Source: Eonycteris spelaea (Eukaryota; Chordata; Mammalia; Chiroptera; Pteropodidae). From it: a DNA stretch of 64,000 bases. The DNA lies in NCBI GenBank assembly GCA_003508835.1, contig PUFA01000021.1, positions 6,488,501-6,552,500 on the forward strand, written 5' to 3'. A model generated the notes under the pieces. It saw only the letters and a program-made list of their open reading frames with translations. It was not told the DNA's origin and ran no database searches. Made by a program: the position numbers and the translations under genes. This document shows, piece after piece, positions 1 to 11,639 of this stretch. The stretch's first letter is position 1. Every line of letters begins with the position of its first letter.

Positions 1-1094
1 GACCTGAATGCTATTTCAGCTTTTCCTAGAAAAAATAGTCTTAATTATTCCGTCCATCATTTTCCCGGTCAAGTTCCACTATGGTAATTTGTCACACTGG
101 CCCTCTCCATCCCCCCCCTCCCCCCAGAGAGAAGAGGCAATCTGCATGACAGAAACCTTCACCTATTTCCTCCGACCCCCCCCCCACCTGAAGATGAAGT
201 TCCGGCCTAAAAACAATCATTTCTTTTCATTTGTTAATAGCTCCCTTGCCCACCCTCCTACATGCAAAAACCTTCCATTTTCTCCTGTCTTTCTAAATGC
301 CTTTCGGATGCCAGATGGGATGCAGCTTGAATTGTTTAATAAAGCCAATTAGATCATCAGTGGCTCAGTTGGATTTTGTTCTTTATCAGTCTTGTTGTCC
401 CATGCACTTTTTTTTTTCAGTCTTATTAGAAAGACTCGTATTTATTTTGGCTTACTTCGTGACACGATTAGAATTCTCGTTGCACTGTTTCTTTCTATAA
501 CTTTCTTAGCTGCACCCTGGTAAGAATATATTAGTTCCATGAAGTATTTATAATAATATTTTGCCTAAATGGAATTTCTATTCATTATATATCCAGCCAT
601 TGAAATTGTTGGTATTATTAATCAAACTCTATAATTATGTGTTCGTGTAATATGTTCTTATGATTGTTGCAGTAACAAAGAGATTTTAGTCCTCATACTA
701 AAACCCATTAATTTCAGCCAAGTTTATGCTTCTCGTAGATAAAAATTGGACTCTGCTGTAGATATGGTCTTGCCTCAGTTGAAGTTGGCGAGTACGTTGT
801 TGGTCTTTAAATTATAAAGCCCACATTTTTCTTTTGGTTGTTTTCTGCTATATATTTCAACTGGGTGTGCTTTATACAAATGTAGGACAAAGTAGCATTT
901 ATCTTTCTAGTTATTTTCCTTTTCCATTGAGTCTTTCTATGCAGCAGTATTACAATGCCTGCTATAGTTTGCTAGGAACATCTCATTTTACAGATTCTTG
1001 TTGAATCTTCACTGAACTACTAAATGCTAGTGACTGATAAAGAGTTAAGGTCTGTCCTCATTCATCATTGGATTCCTCTTCCAATGGATTCCTC
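1..1094. other. Unassigned AT-rich stretch with C-rich tracts
   Basis: I recognise no gene or repeat family here. Apart from the pyrimidine tract near the left edge, the sequence is ordinary AT-rich intergenic or intronic DNA. Short ORFs in it lack any recognisable motif. Confidence 0.6.
103..191. repeat. C-rich low-complexity tract
   Basis: Two runs of C, near 113-125 and 176-187, lie in a polypyrimidine stretch. It is low-complexity sequence with no gene associated. Confidence 0.7.
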
Positions 1095-1814
1095 TTCAAC
1101 AAGCAGTGCATTGAGACACCAGCTGAATGTCCTGCAATTCAACTCAATTCTGACACTATGTACCTGGAGATAGCATCAGATCCCACAGGTTAAGGGTTTA
1201 GCCCTACAAGACTGGGGGCCCCATCCCCTTCAGATACCAGTTGAAAGCCCAGGTTATCACTTATACTTCTGACCTATGGGCTATAAATCAGCGGTCCCTG
1301 TAACCCCATTCCTTGAGTTCATGAATTCGCTAGAGCTGCTCACAGAACTCAGAGGAACATTTTACTTAATAGATTACTGGTTTATTATTAAAGGACGATA
1401 CTCAGAAACAGCCAGATGAAAGAGAGGCACAGGGCAAGGTGTGGGGGAAGGGCACGGAGCCTCCATACTTTTCTGAGCATGCCACTTTCCCCAAATCTCC
1501 ACAAGTTTACCACTGGGAAGCTCTCCAAATGCCGTTCTTTTGGAGTTTTTTTTTTTTTTTTTTTTTGGAGGTATCATTGTTACATAAACACGATCGTTTA
1601 AATCGTTGGCCATTGGCCACTGTCCCATGATTGGTTCTTCCTGTAACCAGCCCGCATCCTTAAGTGCATCCAAAAGTCACTCGTAAACATAACAAAACAT
1701 ACCTTTAGGAGGACTTTCATCACTTAGGAAATTCCCTGGGTTTCAGAAGCTCTGCTAGAACTGGGAAGGAAGACGAAATAATGTAGAACTCTTTTTATAA
1801 ATCACAATACCACA
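1095..1814 (-). mobile_element. MER21-like ERVL LTR, antisense
   Basis: Read on the minus strand this is an old retroviral-type LTR. It begins with TG at 1814. It carries a polyadenylation signal (AATAAA, plus-strand 1381-1386) followed by the U5-like part, which matches my memory of MER21/ERVL LTRs: segments about a lost CTGGGCTT region, a block around the word CCACAGGTTAAG, and an ending around CACCAGCTG. No internal retroviral region adjoins it, so it is a solo LTR. A stretch of 21 T (1546-1566) interrupts it and is probably a later expansion. The class is fairly secure; the MER21 subfamily is less so. Confidence 0.65.
1546..1566. repeat. Poly-T run (21 T) inside the LTR
   Basis: An uninterrupted T run lies where related LTRs have a short T stretch just before a GGAGG motif. 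This suggests local slippage expansion and not a retroposon tail. Confidence 0.8.
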
Positions 1815-3150
1815 GCGCAAAATAGGCAAATCTTAATTACTGAAAGCATTGGAAGCCCAAACACATAACTTCTAATGATAAAGCTTTCACACTCAGGAAA
1901 GTGGAACTTCGCTTACGAGTGGATGAATGGAAGGGAGTGTTTTATTGAGCCGCCGCGCCATTGGGAGTACAAATGCCCGAAGTTCAGAGACGCCGGCTTG
2001 GCAGAATCGCAGGACAAATGCAACAGACGGGCTTGCCGAATGAAGTTGTTGAGAAAACGGATTGGTTAATCTAGACTGCCTGTGTACGGGGTGACCCAAT
2101 CTTCTCGTATTCCTTGAGAAGCTGATTTTTTTTCTCCCCATTTTAATGGTGTCAATGATACTGAGATCTGAAATCTATCGCGTTTTCACGGGGAGTTAAA
2201 CAGAAATGAATAGTAATGACTCTATTTCCATTTTCTCCATTTGTTGATTGTCCTTTCGATCACAGTTTTGAAAGACTTTTTTTCTGTTATACCACATGGC
2301 TTTGACATCTGGATTTAGCCATTTTATTGTATCAGATGTGCAGTGGAAAGTGTAGAAGCTGCTCAAAGTGCAACATCGAAGAGACGACTTTGCATAAACA
2401 AATTTCCTTGAACGGTATAGAGAAGCATCCTCTTAGTGACCTTCGGTCCTCTCTGACTTTTCTTTATGTTACATATTGGCAATTTTTATTATTTTAGAAA
2501 TGTGGTTTAGTGTTCAATTTCACATCTCCATGTATCTGAAAGAATATCATTTTATTTGTGGAGCATACATATATTTTTTGGAGCATATTTTCATTTTGTT
2601 TAGAAAATTACGTTCAACAGAATTAGTGCTCTTAATAGTTTTAATTTTTGATCTTCCGGATGAATTTCCTGAGTGCCACGGTCCGCTGTTCCTGTGGCAA
2701 TATCACTGAACTTGTTTAAACTCCGATGTAACAAGCTAAGTCGTATGAGGAAATGCCACGTGTTGGTTAAGGACACAGCGGCTAGAATCGGACTGTCCCG
2801 CCACACGCACTGTCCCTGAGCGAGGGATGCGTCAGGCCGGAGGCAGCGCTGCCCTGAGAACTCGCACTGTGCGGCCCCTGTTCTCCCTTCAGTGTTGCTG
2901 GACCACTGGCCAAGCACGGATGCCTGTGCCCGCCCCAGAGCATCCTGTGCGGTAGGTCTGGTTTAGAACTCGAGGATTTACCTTTCTACCCAGCTTCCAG
3001 ATGTTGCTGCTGCTGCTGCCAGTGCAGGGACCACACGCAGGAGGGAGCTCTAGGTCCGGAGCTCTAAATGGGCCATTTTCCCAGCTTTCCATTAGTGGCC
3101 GGAGGAATAAGGAGGCCGTGGGACTTCCAGCGCTCCCGAACAGTCCTCAC
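1815..3150. other. Unassigned stretch, GC rising toward its right end
   Basis: I see no recognisable gene or repeat. From about 2,680 the base composition becomes GC-rich with several CpGs. A short run of CTG triplets lies at about 3,003-3,017. Confidence 0.5.
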
Positions 3151-4440
3151 TGCACACTTTCCTTCAGCAGTCTCAGTTCCACTCTCTCTCTTGTCAGACA
3201 GAGGCCGTTAGACTGGCCACACGGGGTCGTGACGCTCCGCCCTGGCCTCCAGCCCAGCCTCATCTGCACATCCCAGGTCTCCTTCGCTCCCACACTGTCC
3301 TGAGCCTGTCTTCCCCCAGCTCCTGAGACCTTTCCTGGGTGTCCTCTGGACTCGCCGTCATCGTCAGCAAAATCCTCTTGTTCTCTACTTCTCCCCTTTG
3401 ACAGCTCGTTGAACTGAAATCAGACTCTTGGCCACAGCCACTGCGTCCTCTCCAGGCCCCTGACACGCGGGCGGCTTGCTTTTCCTCGCCTCCAGCTGTC
3501 TGGCCTGGAGGTGGGGCTGAGGCCTTACTTCTCTCCATTGCCAGGTCCGTATCTTTCTCCCTTTCCCCCAACTCCCTCCCGTCTTTGCATGTCCTGCTGC
3601 CGCGCTTCGTCACCTCATTGCCCACCCTGTTGCAGACATCTCCTTATACTGAGGCAAATCGTCTTTCATCCATGAAGGTTTTTTCACCCAGTTCGCTTGT
3701 TCTCTCCCAAAACTTCGACTTGATTCCTGATCATTTCAGCCTGTGTGTAGGTGAACCCTGTGTTCTTAGTTCCTCGAGAGACGGTGCCCTCCACGCTGAG
3801 TCACTCGTTCTTAGGACAGATTCCACATTTTGCCATTATCTGTAACAGCAACACTTTCGTTTTCTCAGTTTCAGGCATCCCGCTCTGATCTACTTCCAGC
3901 CCACTCACGACATTTCTCACCGCAGGGGGACCTATGGCCTGTTGATTCTACGAAACTAATTGTTTCTCTGCTCTGCTCTTGTCTCACTTTCCTCATCCTT
4001 CCAAATTTGTCTAATTCGGACCACGTCTCACTGCCTTTTCCACTACATCCTGGGGTAAGAAACGGTCATCTCAGGCTTGTCCCCACCCCAAGCGCTGACC
4101 AGATTGGATTCTCAACACAACGGCCAGAGTTTATCGTTTCCTTGTGAAATTGCTCATCACATTATGTCAGAAATAGTTTTCCATCCCTAACAGTTAACAT
4201 TGCCTGAGCCATGACCTGCATTGTGGTCCTCAAACTGGCCAGAACTTTTCTGCCTCAGGGCGTTTACACTAGTCTCTCTTGCCCAAAGCTGCACATCCTT
4301 GCTCACTAACCTTCTTAAAATCCTTGCTGAATTGCTACCTTTCAGTAGAGTTACCTGGTAATTCCTGTGTATGATTCCTATATTGTGATTGCTAAGTACT
4401 TTGTGGGCCTTTTTATGGCTTGTTTTCTTGGTAGAATTTA
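3150..4440 (+). mobile_element. L2 LINE remnant, sense
   Basis: The right part (about 4,040-4,440) matches the L2 3' region in order: the motif around CAACACAACGGCCAGAG, the segment corresponding to the stretch before the low-density CTGATCATGTCACTC box, then GCCTCAGGGCGTTTACACT and the following CTCTTGCCC. The pyrimidine-rich left part (3,150-4,040) resembles upstream L2 sequence but aligns poorly by eye. No reading frame survives. It is an ancient CR1-clade element with a probable internal deletion. Left boundary uncertain. Confidence 0.5.
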
Positions 4441-5860
4441 ACACTTTCTAACATGTTATATTTTACTTATAAATTAAAAAATATATAAAGACAAAGTACT
4501 CTATTTAAGCCAAAAAATATAATGGAAGTGGCACTCAGAGGAAAATGTTAGTCTTATTTTTTTTATTGACATAAAATGAGGAAATGAATAATGCCTCCTA
4601 TTTAAAAAGAGCAAAATAAGTATAGGATAAGATAGTCACAGGATAATAAATATTAAAATATAATTATTCTAAAGTATCAGAATAGAAATTATGAATAAAC
4701 TAAATAATGATTTTTAAGGGAAAAGAATAAAGAGAGAAACAGTAGATGTCCTAAAGAATTAATAAAGGAAGAACTATAGAATTTTGGCGACAATAAAGGG
4801 GAACAATCAAAGTTATAAATAAAGGGCAAACTAACAGAATTATAAGAAATAATTTGCTTGTTCTATAAGAAAATTTCATAGCACAAATTAAATATAAGTA
4901 AAGCTAACATAAGATGAGATAGAAAAATTGAACAAATCACCAGAACAGAAACCAGGAAAATTGTCAAAAATCGTGTCTCATAAATAGTATTTTCAATACT
5001 ATTTCAACTAGTGCTTGTTGGAGTTCTAGATAGCCCAGTCATGTTCCTGTCAGAAGATATAAAAACAGAAGAAGAGCATAAACACAGCAATTCACTTGCA
5101 CCAATGTGTCCAGAAATTTTTCTAATTGCAAGAAAAGTGGGAAAATACAGATTTTTATCGGCAAAGCAATGTACCCAGAAAAAGCTATGGCTACACTATG
5201 AAGGAAAAAGGGGAAAATGGAAGTTGGGGAGTCAACTAGAAATCCTTACTATAAGGGAATAAAAAATGTCTGAGTAATTACAGGCATGTAATATCATACA
5301 GATGTGAATGAACACTCCCAAAGGACAGAACTTGCCTTTCCAGATGTTAGCTCATATTACAAAGATGTGGCAATGACCATCATATGGTACATATATGATA
5401 TGGTACATATATAATATGGTACATATACGGTACATATACATGGTACACATATTATCCCACATTTGTGGCAGACCTTGCTCTTTGGTGGAATTGTGTCACA
5501 AATGAGTGAAGTTATTGGGATAATCAGCTCAATTGCATGAGAAAAATTATATCTCTGTCTCACACAACATATAAAAAAACATATCCTCAGGTGTTGATTA
5601 TTTAAATGTGGACGTATACAACATAGAAATTAAGATCATGAGGGAGACGATCTTTACACTTCAAATAGGGAAGAATTTCTTATCAAGATACTCAAACCTG
5701 AAATACTAGGGTAGTCATCCAGGTTTTTGGCTGTATCAAAACTATGGATTTTTGCCAAGTAGACAGTACCATAGACAAAGCAAAGTGGTGACTGACACGA
5801 AGGGGGATATTGTTGCAATTTCTAAAACCAACAAAGGTTAAATGTCATACAGAAGATCAA
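4441..5860 (+). mobile_element. Old L1 ORF2 remnant, sense
   Basis: This AT-rich segment has pieces of L1 ORF2 in the correct order. Around 5,000-5,070 is the block encoding the usual LFN-IVLEVLA-RAI region of the reverse transcriptase. Around 5,330-5,360 is the segment of the type CCTTTCCAGATTTTA. Around 5,560-5,680 come the pieces that follow the TTAAATGT motif. The frame is destroyed by stops and indels. A short tandem repeat at 5,381-5,450 sits inside it. This is an ancient L1M-type copy, heavily diverged. Confidence 0.55.
5381..5450. repeat. Imperfect tandem repeat of ATGGTACATATAT-type unit
   Basis: Four to five copies of a 12-18 bp unit with core GGTACATATA occur in tandem within the L1 remnant. 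Confidence 0.8.
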
Positions 5861-5999
5861 ATACACCTTGTTACCTGAAAGGCCTGCCAAACCACATGGC
5901 ATGATATTTCCCTCACCTCGTTTGCAACCGTTTTATTGATTACTGATATCGTTGTTTTAATTTTTAAAAACACCAACCCCTTTTCTGTCTCACAGTTCT

Positions 6000-6260
6000 C
6001 TCATTTGCTGTTAACTCTGCCCACACTCTGCTCCTTCCGACTTTCATGTGTTAGCTTAAAATTTCCCTCCTCGGGCATTCTTCTTTTGACCCTTTAACTT
6101 TACCCCAGCACTCCATTCATTTTCTCTGACCTTTTTTTTTTTTCTTATCGTGTATAATTAATTGTGTTGTTTACCTATTGTGGGATCATAGAGAAAATAT
6201 CTTTATTTCTCTATATAGTTGGAGTTTTCTGAACTAATTTGCAGAAACTTGGGCTCCTGG
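6000..6260 (+). mobile_element. L2 fragment, sense
   Basis: The order of elements fits the L2 3' untranslated region: a degraded AGCTTAAAATTTCCCTCCTC block where L2 has the low-variation AAATGTCACCTCCTC box, then pyrimidine-rich spacer, then the segment before GTTTATTGT. It probably continues in the L2 3' end at 6,930-7,130, with other sequence inserted between. Confidence 0.45.
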
Positions 6261-6929
6261 ACTAAGAGTCAGCCTTAAATCAATTTACAGCTCTAGAGAT
6301 TGTGAGAAATACACAGATTTTCAGAAGTCCACCTTTCAAGGAAGACGGGAGCCATCTCTTCCTGGAGACACATAACTTATCTGGTCCTTCGAGAGCTGTG
6401 TTTGCGTGCTGAAGCACTGAAAGCAGGACCCAGCCCCATTGCATTTCCAAGGAGACTCCTTCGGGAGGGGAAGACAGAAACTTTCCCTCTCCTTTGTCAG
6501 CAGAAAAAATTCATTTATTCCCCTCCGTTCATTGCTTATGACACAAATATCAAATTTATATGCATAGGATATTTGACCTGGCTTTGATTGTGTTGACCCG
6601 GGATAAGAATTTGGCTGTGGAGAACCATGTGGTCCTTTTTAAATAATTATCATGTGTCCGATTCAGGGCACTTCACATGCGCAGCAGGACAAAATTAATA
6701 GAGGCGCCTGTTAAAAACCCAGCGCATGTATGGCTGATTGAGGCTGGGACAGATCAATTTGTGCGTGCGTGTGTGTGTGTGCACGTGCACATAGTACCTC
6801 TGTGGGTGTGAATATGTGAATGTGCATATGTGTGTCCATATGACTTGGTGAATCAGTGACACAGATCATTATCCATGGTATTTTTTTCCACTCGGTTTTT
6901 TGCCCCACCTTGTCAAATCAGTAGCCTGA
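6261..6929. other. Unassigned stretch between two L2 pieces
   Basis: I recognise no gene. A GT-rich simple repeat with GTGCAC interruptions lies at about 6,762-6,790. If the flanking L2 fragments belong to one element, this is inserted sequence of unknown origin. Confidence 0.4.
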
Positions 6930-7130
6930 TTTATATTTTGTTTATTATTTATTACAAAGTTGCACTGTCTACATGTCCTTTGTTCCTCACAGTCATCAGT
7001 GTCAGTCCCCTACATACAAAGGCAGTCACTTGTACGTTTTACATTACTTTACCATCTAGCATAATGCTCAGCATAGCCTATGAACGTATATTTAGTCAAT
7101 AAATATACTTCCAATTAAAAATGTTGAATA
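6930..7130 (+). mobile_element. L2 3' end, sense
   Basis: The terminal L2 signature is visible: a TAGCATAATGCTCAGCATAG segment (usual form AGCACAGTGCCTGGCACATAG), then TCAATAAATAT and GTTGAATAAATAA near 7,125. Sense orientation, strongly diverged. Confidence 0.6.
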
Positions 7131-7202
7131 AATAAGATAAGGACAGTCAAGATCTTGTGGCTTTCCATAGCATCTTTTAAATGTGTGTTTCCATTACATC
7201 TG

Positions 7203-7480
7203 TGTTGTGGTTGGATCATGCTGTTGAGTTGGCTCTAACTCCTGGTGAGCCCACTTTTGAGTGACGTCCAGAGTCCTGTCCCCACCAGCCCTGCTCGGCT
7301 CCTGCAGACTCACGCCCGAGGCTTCTCTCACGGAGTCGATCCACCTCATGTCTGGTCCTCCTCTCATCCTGCTGTCTCGTTTTCCCAAGCATTCTTGTCT
7401 TTTCCAAGACCCTGCCCGCTCACGATGAGCCTGAAGCAGGACAGCTGCAGTTGGTCATTTTTGCCCCCAGCGATGCCTCG
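7203..7480 (-). mobile_element. RTE-clade LINE 3' end, antisense
   Basis: The minus strand encodes a residue of the C-terminal end of an RTE-type LINE polyprotein. Near 7,194-7,388 one reads a GK-R-D-R-GGPDMRWIDSV stretch followed by a DRTLDVTQKWAHQ stretch. These correspond to the GRQRMRWLDS and DREAWRAAVHGVTKS blocks of BovB-like RTE elements. The plus strand shows the matching nucleotide blocks GAGTTGGCTCTAACTC and GTCGATCCACCTCATGTC. The frame is short and broken. It could be an old pan-mammalian RTE or a lineage-specific BovB-like element; I cannot distinguish them by eye. Confidence 0.6.
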
Positions 7481-8604
7481 GGATACAGTACAGTATACCT
7501 ATGTACACCTATTACTCACACCTTCGTACTTTCATTTAAACACTAAAATTCATTCAGGACATTTTCATTGAACTTGACGAGTCACTGAAGAGTTGTTGAA
7601 GAATGCTTGCAGTGTAGTCTTACCATTATGAGGCTATAGGTTATTAATCCCATTCAGTGTATACTTGATGGTTTTTCAGACTAAGATCGATCAAGCTAAT
7701 GGAAGATACAGCTGATTCTATGTGGAATTTACAATATAATGATGATTCCTAAGACGATATAAATAAAATTGTTTAAACTCTGTAGTTATTGACAATATTT
7801 ATATCTCTCACTTTTGCAAGTGTTTTGCCTCCCTTGAGACAGGACTCATATAGTGTGTACAACATCATATCTCAGTATTCACTTAAATTTACAGTATTTT
7901 TCTTAAATTATTTCATACATTTTTCAATTGATGCATAATAGATTTATTTTCTGTATGATGCCTAGTGCATGGCAATCTGTATGACTTGTGTTCCATTTTT
8001 CATGTGTTTTATTGGCAAACACTTTAAATAGCTTCATCAAATATAAATTACAACAATTAATGCAGCATACAAAGTGAAAATGGAATAAGAATTTGCATTA
8101 AAAAGCCTACCATTTTAGTAATTCAACACAGGGGCATACAAAGTAGTTTCCTTGACAACAAGAGATAGTAAAAATTTATTTGTGAGTTTAAAATTATATT
8201 ATCTCATAATTTGATGCATATTCTCATTGTTTTAATCTTACTGTGAGGAAATTCCTTTGTATTCAACAAAAATAGGTGAGATAATTCTGCCATAAAAGAA
8301 CAAATGATAAACTTACCTAGATTCGGAGAACACAAAATGGGGTAAAGTAAAACAGGCCTTGTTCGATTTAAGTTACAAGTAATTATAAAAACATTCACTT
8401 AGTATTTCTGAAAACGCTAAATTTTAGATGAATACATATTTAATGACGAAGTTATTTAAATCCGTTTTTCCAGACGCATGCCAAATACAGGTTTTTTACA
8501 TAAATAAAAAAGTGAGACATGGATTTCATGTAATTATTTTGATCATCAGTGATCAGTATTATATATTATTAGAAAATAATTACCAAATGGAACTACTGCA
8601 TCAA
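7481..8604. other. Unassigned AT-rich stretch
   Basis: No gene, RNA or repeat family recognised. The sequence is AT-rich with low CpG. ORFs in it are below 80 codons and carry no motif. Confidence 0.5.
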
Positions 8605-9011
8605 TGTATTCAATTTCGCCAGAGAAACAGCACCAGCAGCGTGCATGTGTATGAAGAGGTTTGAGGAGTTGGCTCATGCGCTCACGTAAACGGGCATGAC
8701 CGAAGTCCACAGGGCAGACTGTCAGGTTGGAGATTCAGGGAACAGCTGAGGTTGCATATTGAGTCCAAAGGCTGGAAGCTGCGGCAGAATTTCTGCATTG
8801 CAGTGGGGCTGCAGAACCCTTTTCTGAGAAATTTCAGTCGTGGCTCTCAAGGCCCTCAGCTGACTGGGTAAGGCCCACGGACGTTGTGGAGGGTGACATG
8901 CCGCACTGAAGTCCGGTGACTGTAGTCATGTCTAAAAATTACCTTTATAGGAACACGTGTGTTTGAGCAAACATTCACCGCCACAATCTAATCACAAAAT
9001 TGCCTGTCACA
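8605..9011 (-). mobile_element. MaLR-type LTR, antisense
   Basis: On the plus strand the element starts TGTATT and soon reads GCCAGAGAAACAGCACCAGC. It then shows GAGTTGGCTCATGCG, GACTGTCAGGTTGGAGATTCAGGGAA, the CTCAGCTGACTGGGTAAGGCCCACGGAC block, and closes near 9,011 with CA. This order is the reverse complement of a common mammalian MaLR/MLT-MST-class LTR. It is a solo LTR with no internal sequence beside it. The two ends have the expected TG...CA form; I saw no clear target-site duplication. Confidence 0.65.
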
Positions 9012-9779
9012 AACAGTAACTATGATCGCAGTTTCAGGTGAGCGAAGCCCCAAATCAGAATGGCTTGAATAGTCAGGACACTTATTACCTCGCATCAGAG
9101 GAAATCAATCCACTGGTGTCGGAACCGGATTCATTCTGTCCTTTGAATCCGGTATTTTCCGTTCTAACTTTATTCGCAAACCCATGGTGAGACAGCCACA
9201 GCATTTTGAAGCCTCACATCACAGAGACAGAAGAGAAAGCCTGTTGTTTTCCTGTATCTCTTCCTTAGAATTCAGAAGTGCTTTTCCAGAAATCCCACCA
9301 TCTGACTTCCCTTCGCACCTCAGTAGCTGGGACCAGACCACGTGCTCACTCCTGCCCTGCATTCTCCAGAGGAATGTCGAAACTCAGCCTGGCCTGGAGT
9401 GGTCACCCTATGAACAATAGGTGTTTTGGAGACAACTACAATATCCGCCATAACCAATTATATTTTTACCTATATTTTCATATTTATTTGGGATCGTGCT
9501 TATTCTATTTGCAGATCTTGCCGTAGATCAAAACCAAAAAAGACGTTGCTGGTAACTGCACAGATCTGCATCTCAGACATTAGACTTGGTCCTGCTCGCT
9601 GAGCGTTTCAACCGGCAAGCGACATCGCTTCCTGAAATTCAAGCTCTTGATCTTTCTCTTTAGTTGCTACACTTTTATTAAGTGATTAGAACAGCCGTTC
9701 CGTTACTCCACAGAGAAAACTTAGTCTACACACATCCTATTTTCTCATACCTATATCCAGTTTACAAAATCTAGCTCAG
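9012..9779. other. Unassigned, possibly an old interspersed repeat
   Basis: The stretch 9,030-9,460 has the general layout of a dispersed mammalian repeat (a segment with GACTTCCCTTCGCACCTC followed by GTGCTCACTCCTGCCC), but I cannot name the family. No gene is visible. Confidence 0.3.
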
Positions 9780-10395
9780 TTTCCCCTAAACTCTTGGCTC
9801 AGACTCCTTTTCTCCATTCCCATTGCCAATTCACTGATCGAGACATTTTTATTTAAAACTGAATAGATATGGTTTTTCTGACTCTGTCTAACTCACTGCC
9901 TCCCACCTTTGAAGCATGCGGATGTCAGAGCTATTTTTCTAAAATTCAAACCTGGTCCTTATGACACCATTTAAAATTCTTCAGAAGAACCCTTTGGATG
10001 ATAAGATAAAAACTACTTCATATATGTTATACGTTTAGAAATATATATGATTTTTTTTTTCCAGCTCTGGGCCCTTTCTTCACTAATTTTCAGCCCCAAA
10101 GGTAATTTCCTTTCCCTGAATTGTCGAAGTGCTCATTAGTCAATTTCATCTGCTTTTAATCCAAGTAGGTAAGTCCAAGCTTTGGGTTCCTCGCTAAACC
10201 TTCCCAGCACTCCTCTCCTTGATTGCCAGAGAAGAAAGACCCGCCCGCTCCTTCCTTATTGTCACTTACATACCCACTTCATCTAGTAGACTGTGACCAA
10301 CCTGAGGGCTGCAGCTAACGTTCGACTTTCATCCCAGGCGCTGTCCTAGTAGCTGCCACATATGCGAGGTCTAGTGGACAGTTGTAACGATGCTT
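9780..10395 (+). mobile_element. L2 LINE 3' portion, sense
   Basis: L2 landmarks appear in order: AAAATTCTTCAGAAGAACCCTTTGGATGATAAGATAAAA (L2 has CTTCAGTGGCTTCCC-type sequence and then AGGATAAAA), then a CTTTCTTCACTAA segment, then ACTGTGACCAACCTGAGGGCTG (usual ACTGTGAGCTCCTTGAGGGC), then a degraded GCGCTGTCCTAGTAG terminal box. Non-coding, with several small deletions. Confidence 0.6.
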
Positions 10396-11394
10396 AGAAA
10401 AATCAGTACTTGTGAGGAATTCAGGGACTGTGCAAAAATTTACAAATTGCCAAACAGCTTAAAAGAATGATGCTGTCTAGTAGTTGTCATAATCCGACAA
10501 GCCACGTGATATTTTTACCCTTCTTGTACAGAGAAGAAACCTGTGGGTTAAAGACAATTGAAGTAAAGGCAGGACTCAAACAAACCAGCTCAAGTGTCTA
10601 CAGTCATAACCATGCTTAGATCATTTAAAGTGAGGATTCATGTGTGTGCATGCTCGTGTGTATATGTGTATGTGTTATTGCCTACATTTGTATATCTGCC
10701 TGTTCATACCGTCAAGTCAGAAGGACTTTGCCTATTTTAAAATAATAACTAAATGCATAACACAGATAACCTTACAGACACTTGAATAAATGTCAACTTA
10801 AAAAATGATGTTTGTGAATTAAAATTGGTTTATACAGCCATAATTTATTTTGCTCTGGAATGTGAGGATACTGTCATCACTAGGAATCAACATCATCATG
10901 AGAAGAATGTCTTTGTCACCTTTTCAAAGCTTAAGAAACTTTAATAACAATTATGTAAAATAGCTGATTTGATCTAGACTAGCTAGTTCTTTGGTTTTGT
11001 TTTGAAAATTCACCTAAAATAAAGATGTTGAAAAGGAATCAATAGGATAAAATTCTTAGGAAAAGTTTACCCTAAAAGTGTGTTTCTTAGTGTATTATCC
11101 TTTAGTTATTAGAATGGTAATATACTGTCAATGAATTATTGTCTGGGCTAAAAAGCATACTTTGTTAGGTAACTGTGTACAAATGGTGCATGTTTGCACA
11201 TATAAGTTGTAAATGTCTGTATTTTATATCATATGCAATACTCCTATTTGGTTGTTCTCATTTGTATATTTAGATTTTACTCAGAAGATCTAATCAAGTG
11301 ACCTGTTTGGTTAAAGAAGCTTGTGATATTATGTATAAGATATTTTTATATAGCCAAGATACTGTTTTTATAGTGTCTGGATTACATATTCAGG
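10396..11394. other. Unassigned AT-rich stretch
   Basis: No gene or named repeat recognised. A weak TG-rich segment lies near 10,640-10,680. Confidence 0.5.
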
Positions 11395-11500
11395 CTCTTA
11401 GGAAAAGAGTAGGCAGGGCATGTAGGGCCTTAGGCCATAGCAAGAGTCTTGTTCTGGGTTTTGAAAAAATACTCAAGAGCATCCAGGGCCTTTGCTGACA
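11395..11500 (-). mobile_element. L2 fragment, antisense
   Basis: The block GGCATGTAGGGCCTTAGGCC followed by AGCAAGAGTCTTG matches antisense L2, where the usual sequence is CATGTAGGGCCTTGTAGGCC then AGGACTTTGG. Only about 100 bases are recognisable. Confidence 0.55.
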
Positions 11501-11639
11501 CTAGGTTTGAGTTCAATCTGCTGTGGCTTGTTTATAAACAAAGTATATGCCAGCCTTAGCATATATAAAAATGAGTTGAAAGGGAGCTACATCAGAATTA
11601 TGTAGCTGAGTGCTTTAATTAGGTAACACAGCTAAAGCA

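Noticed and set aside
7194..7388. Host protein gene
   Set aside because: The translation corresponds to the C-terminal end of an RTE-type LINE, with a broken frame.
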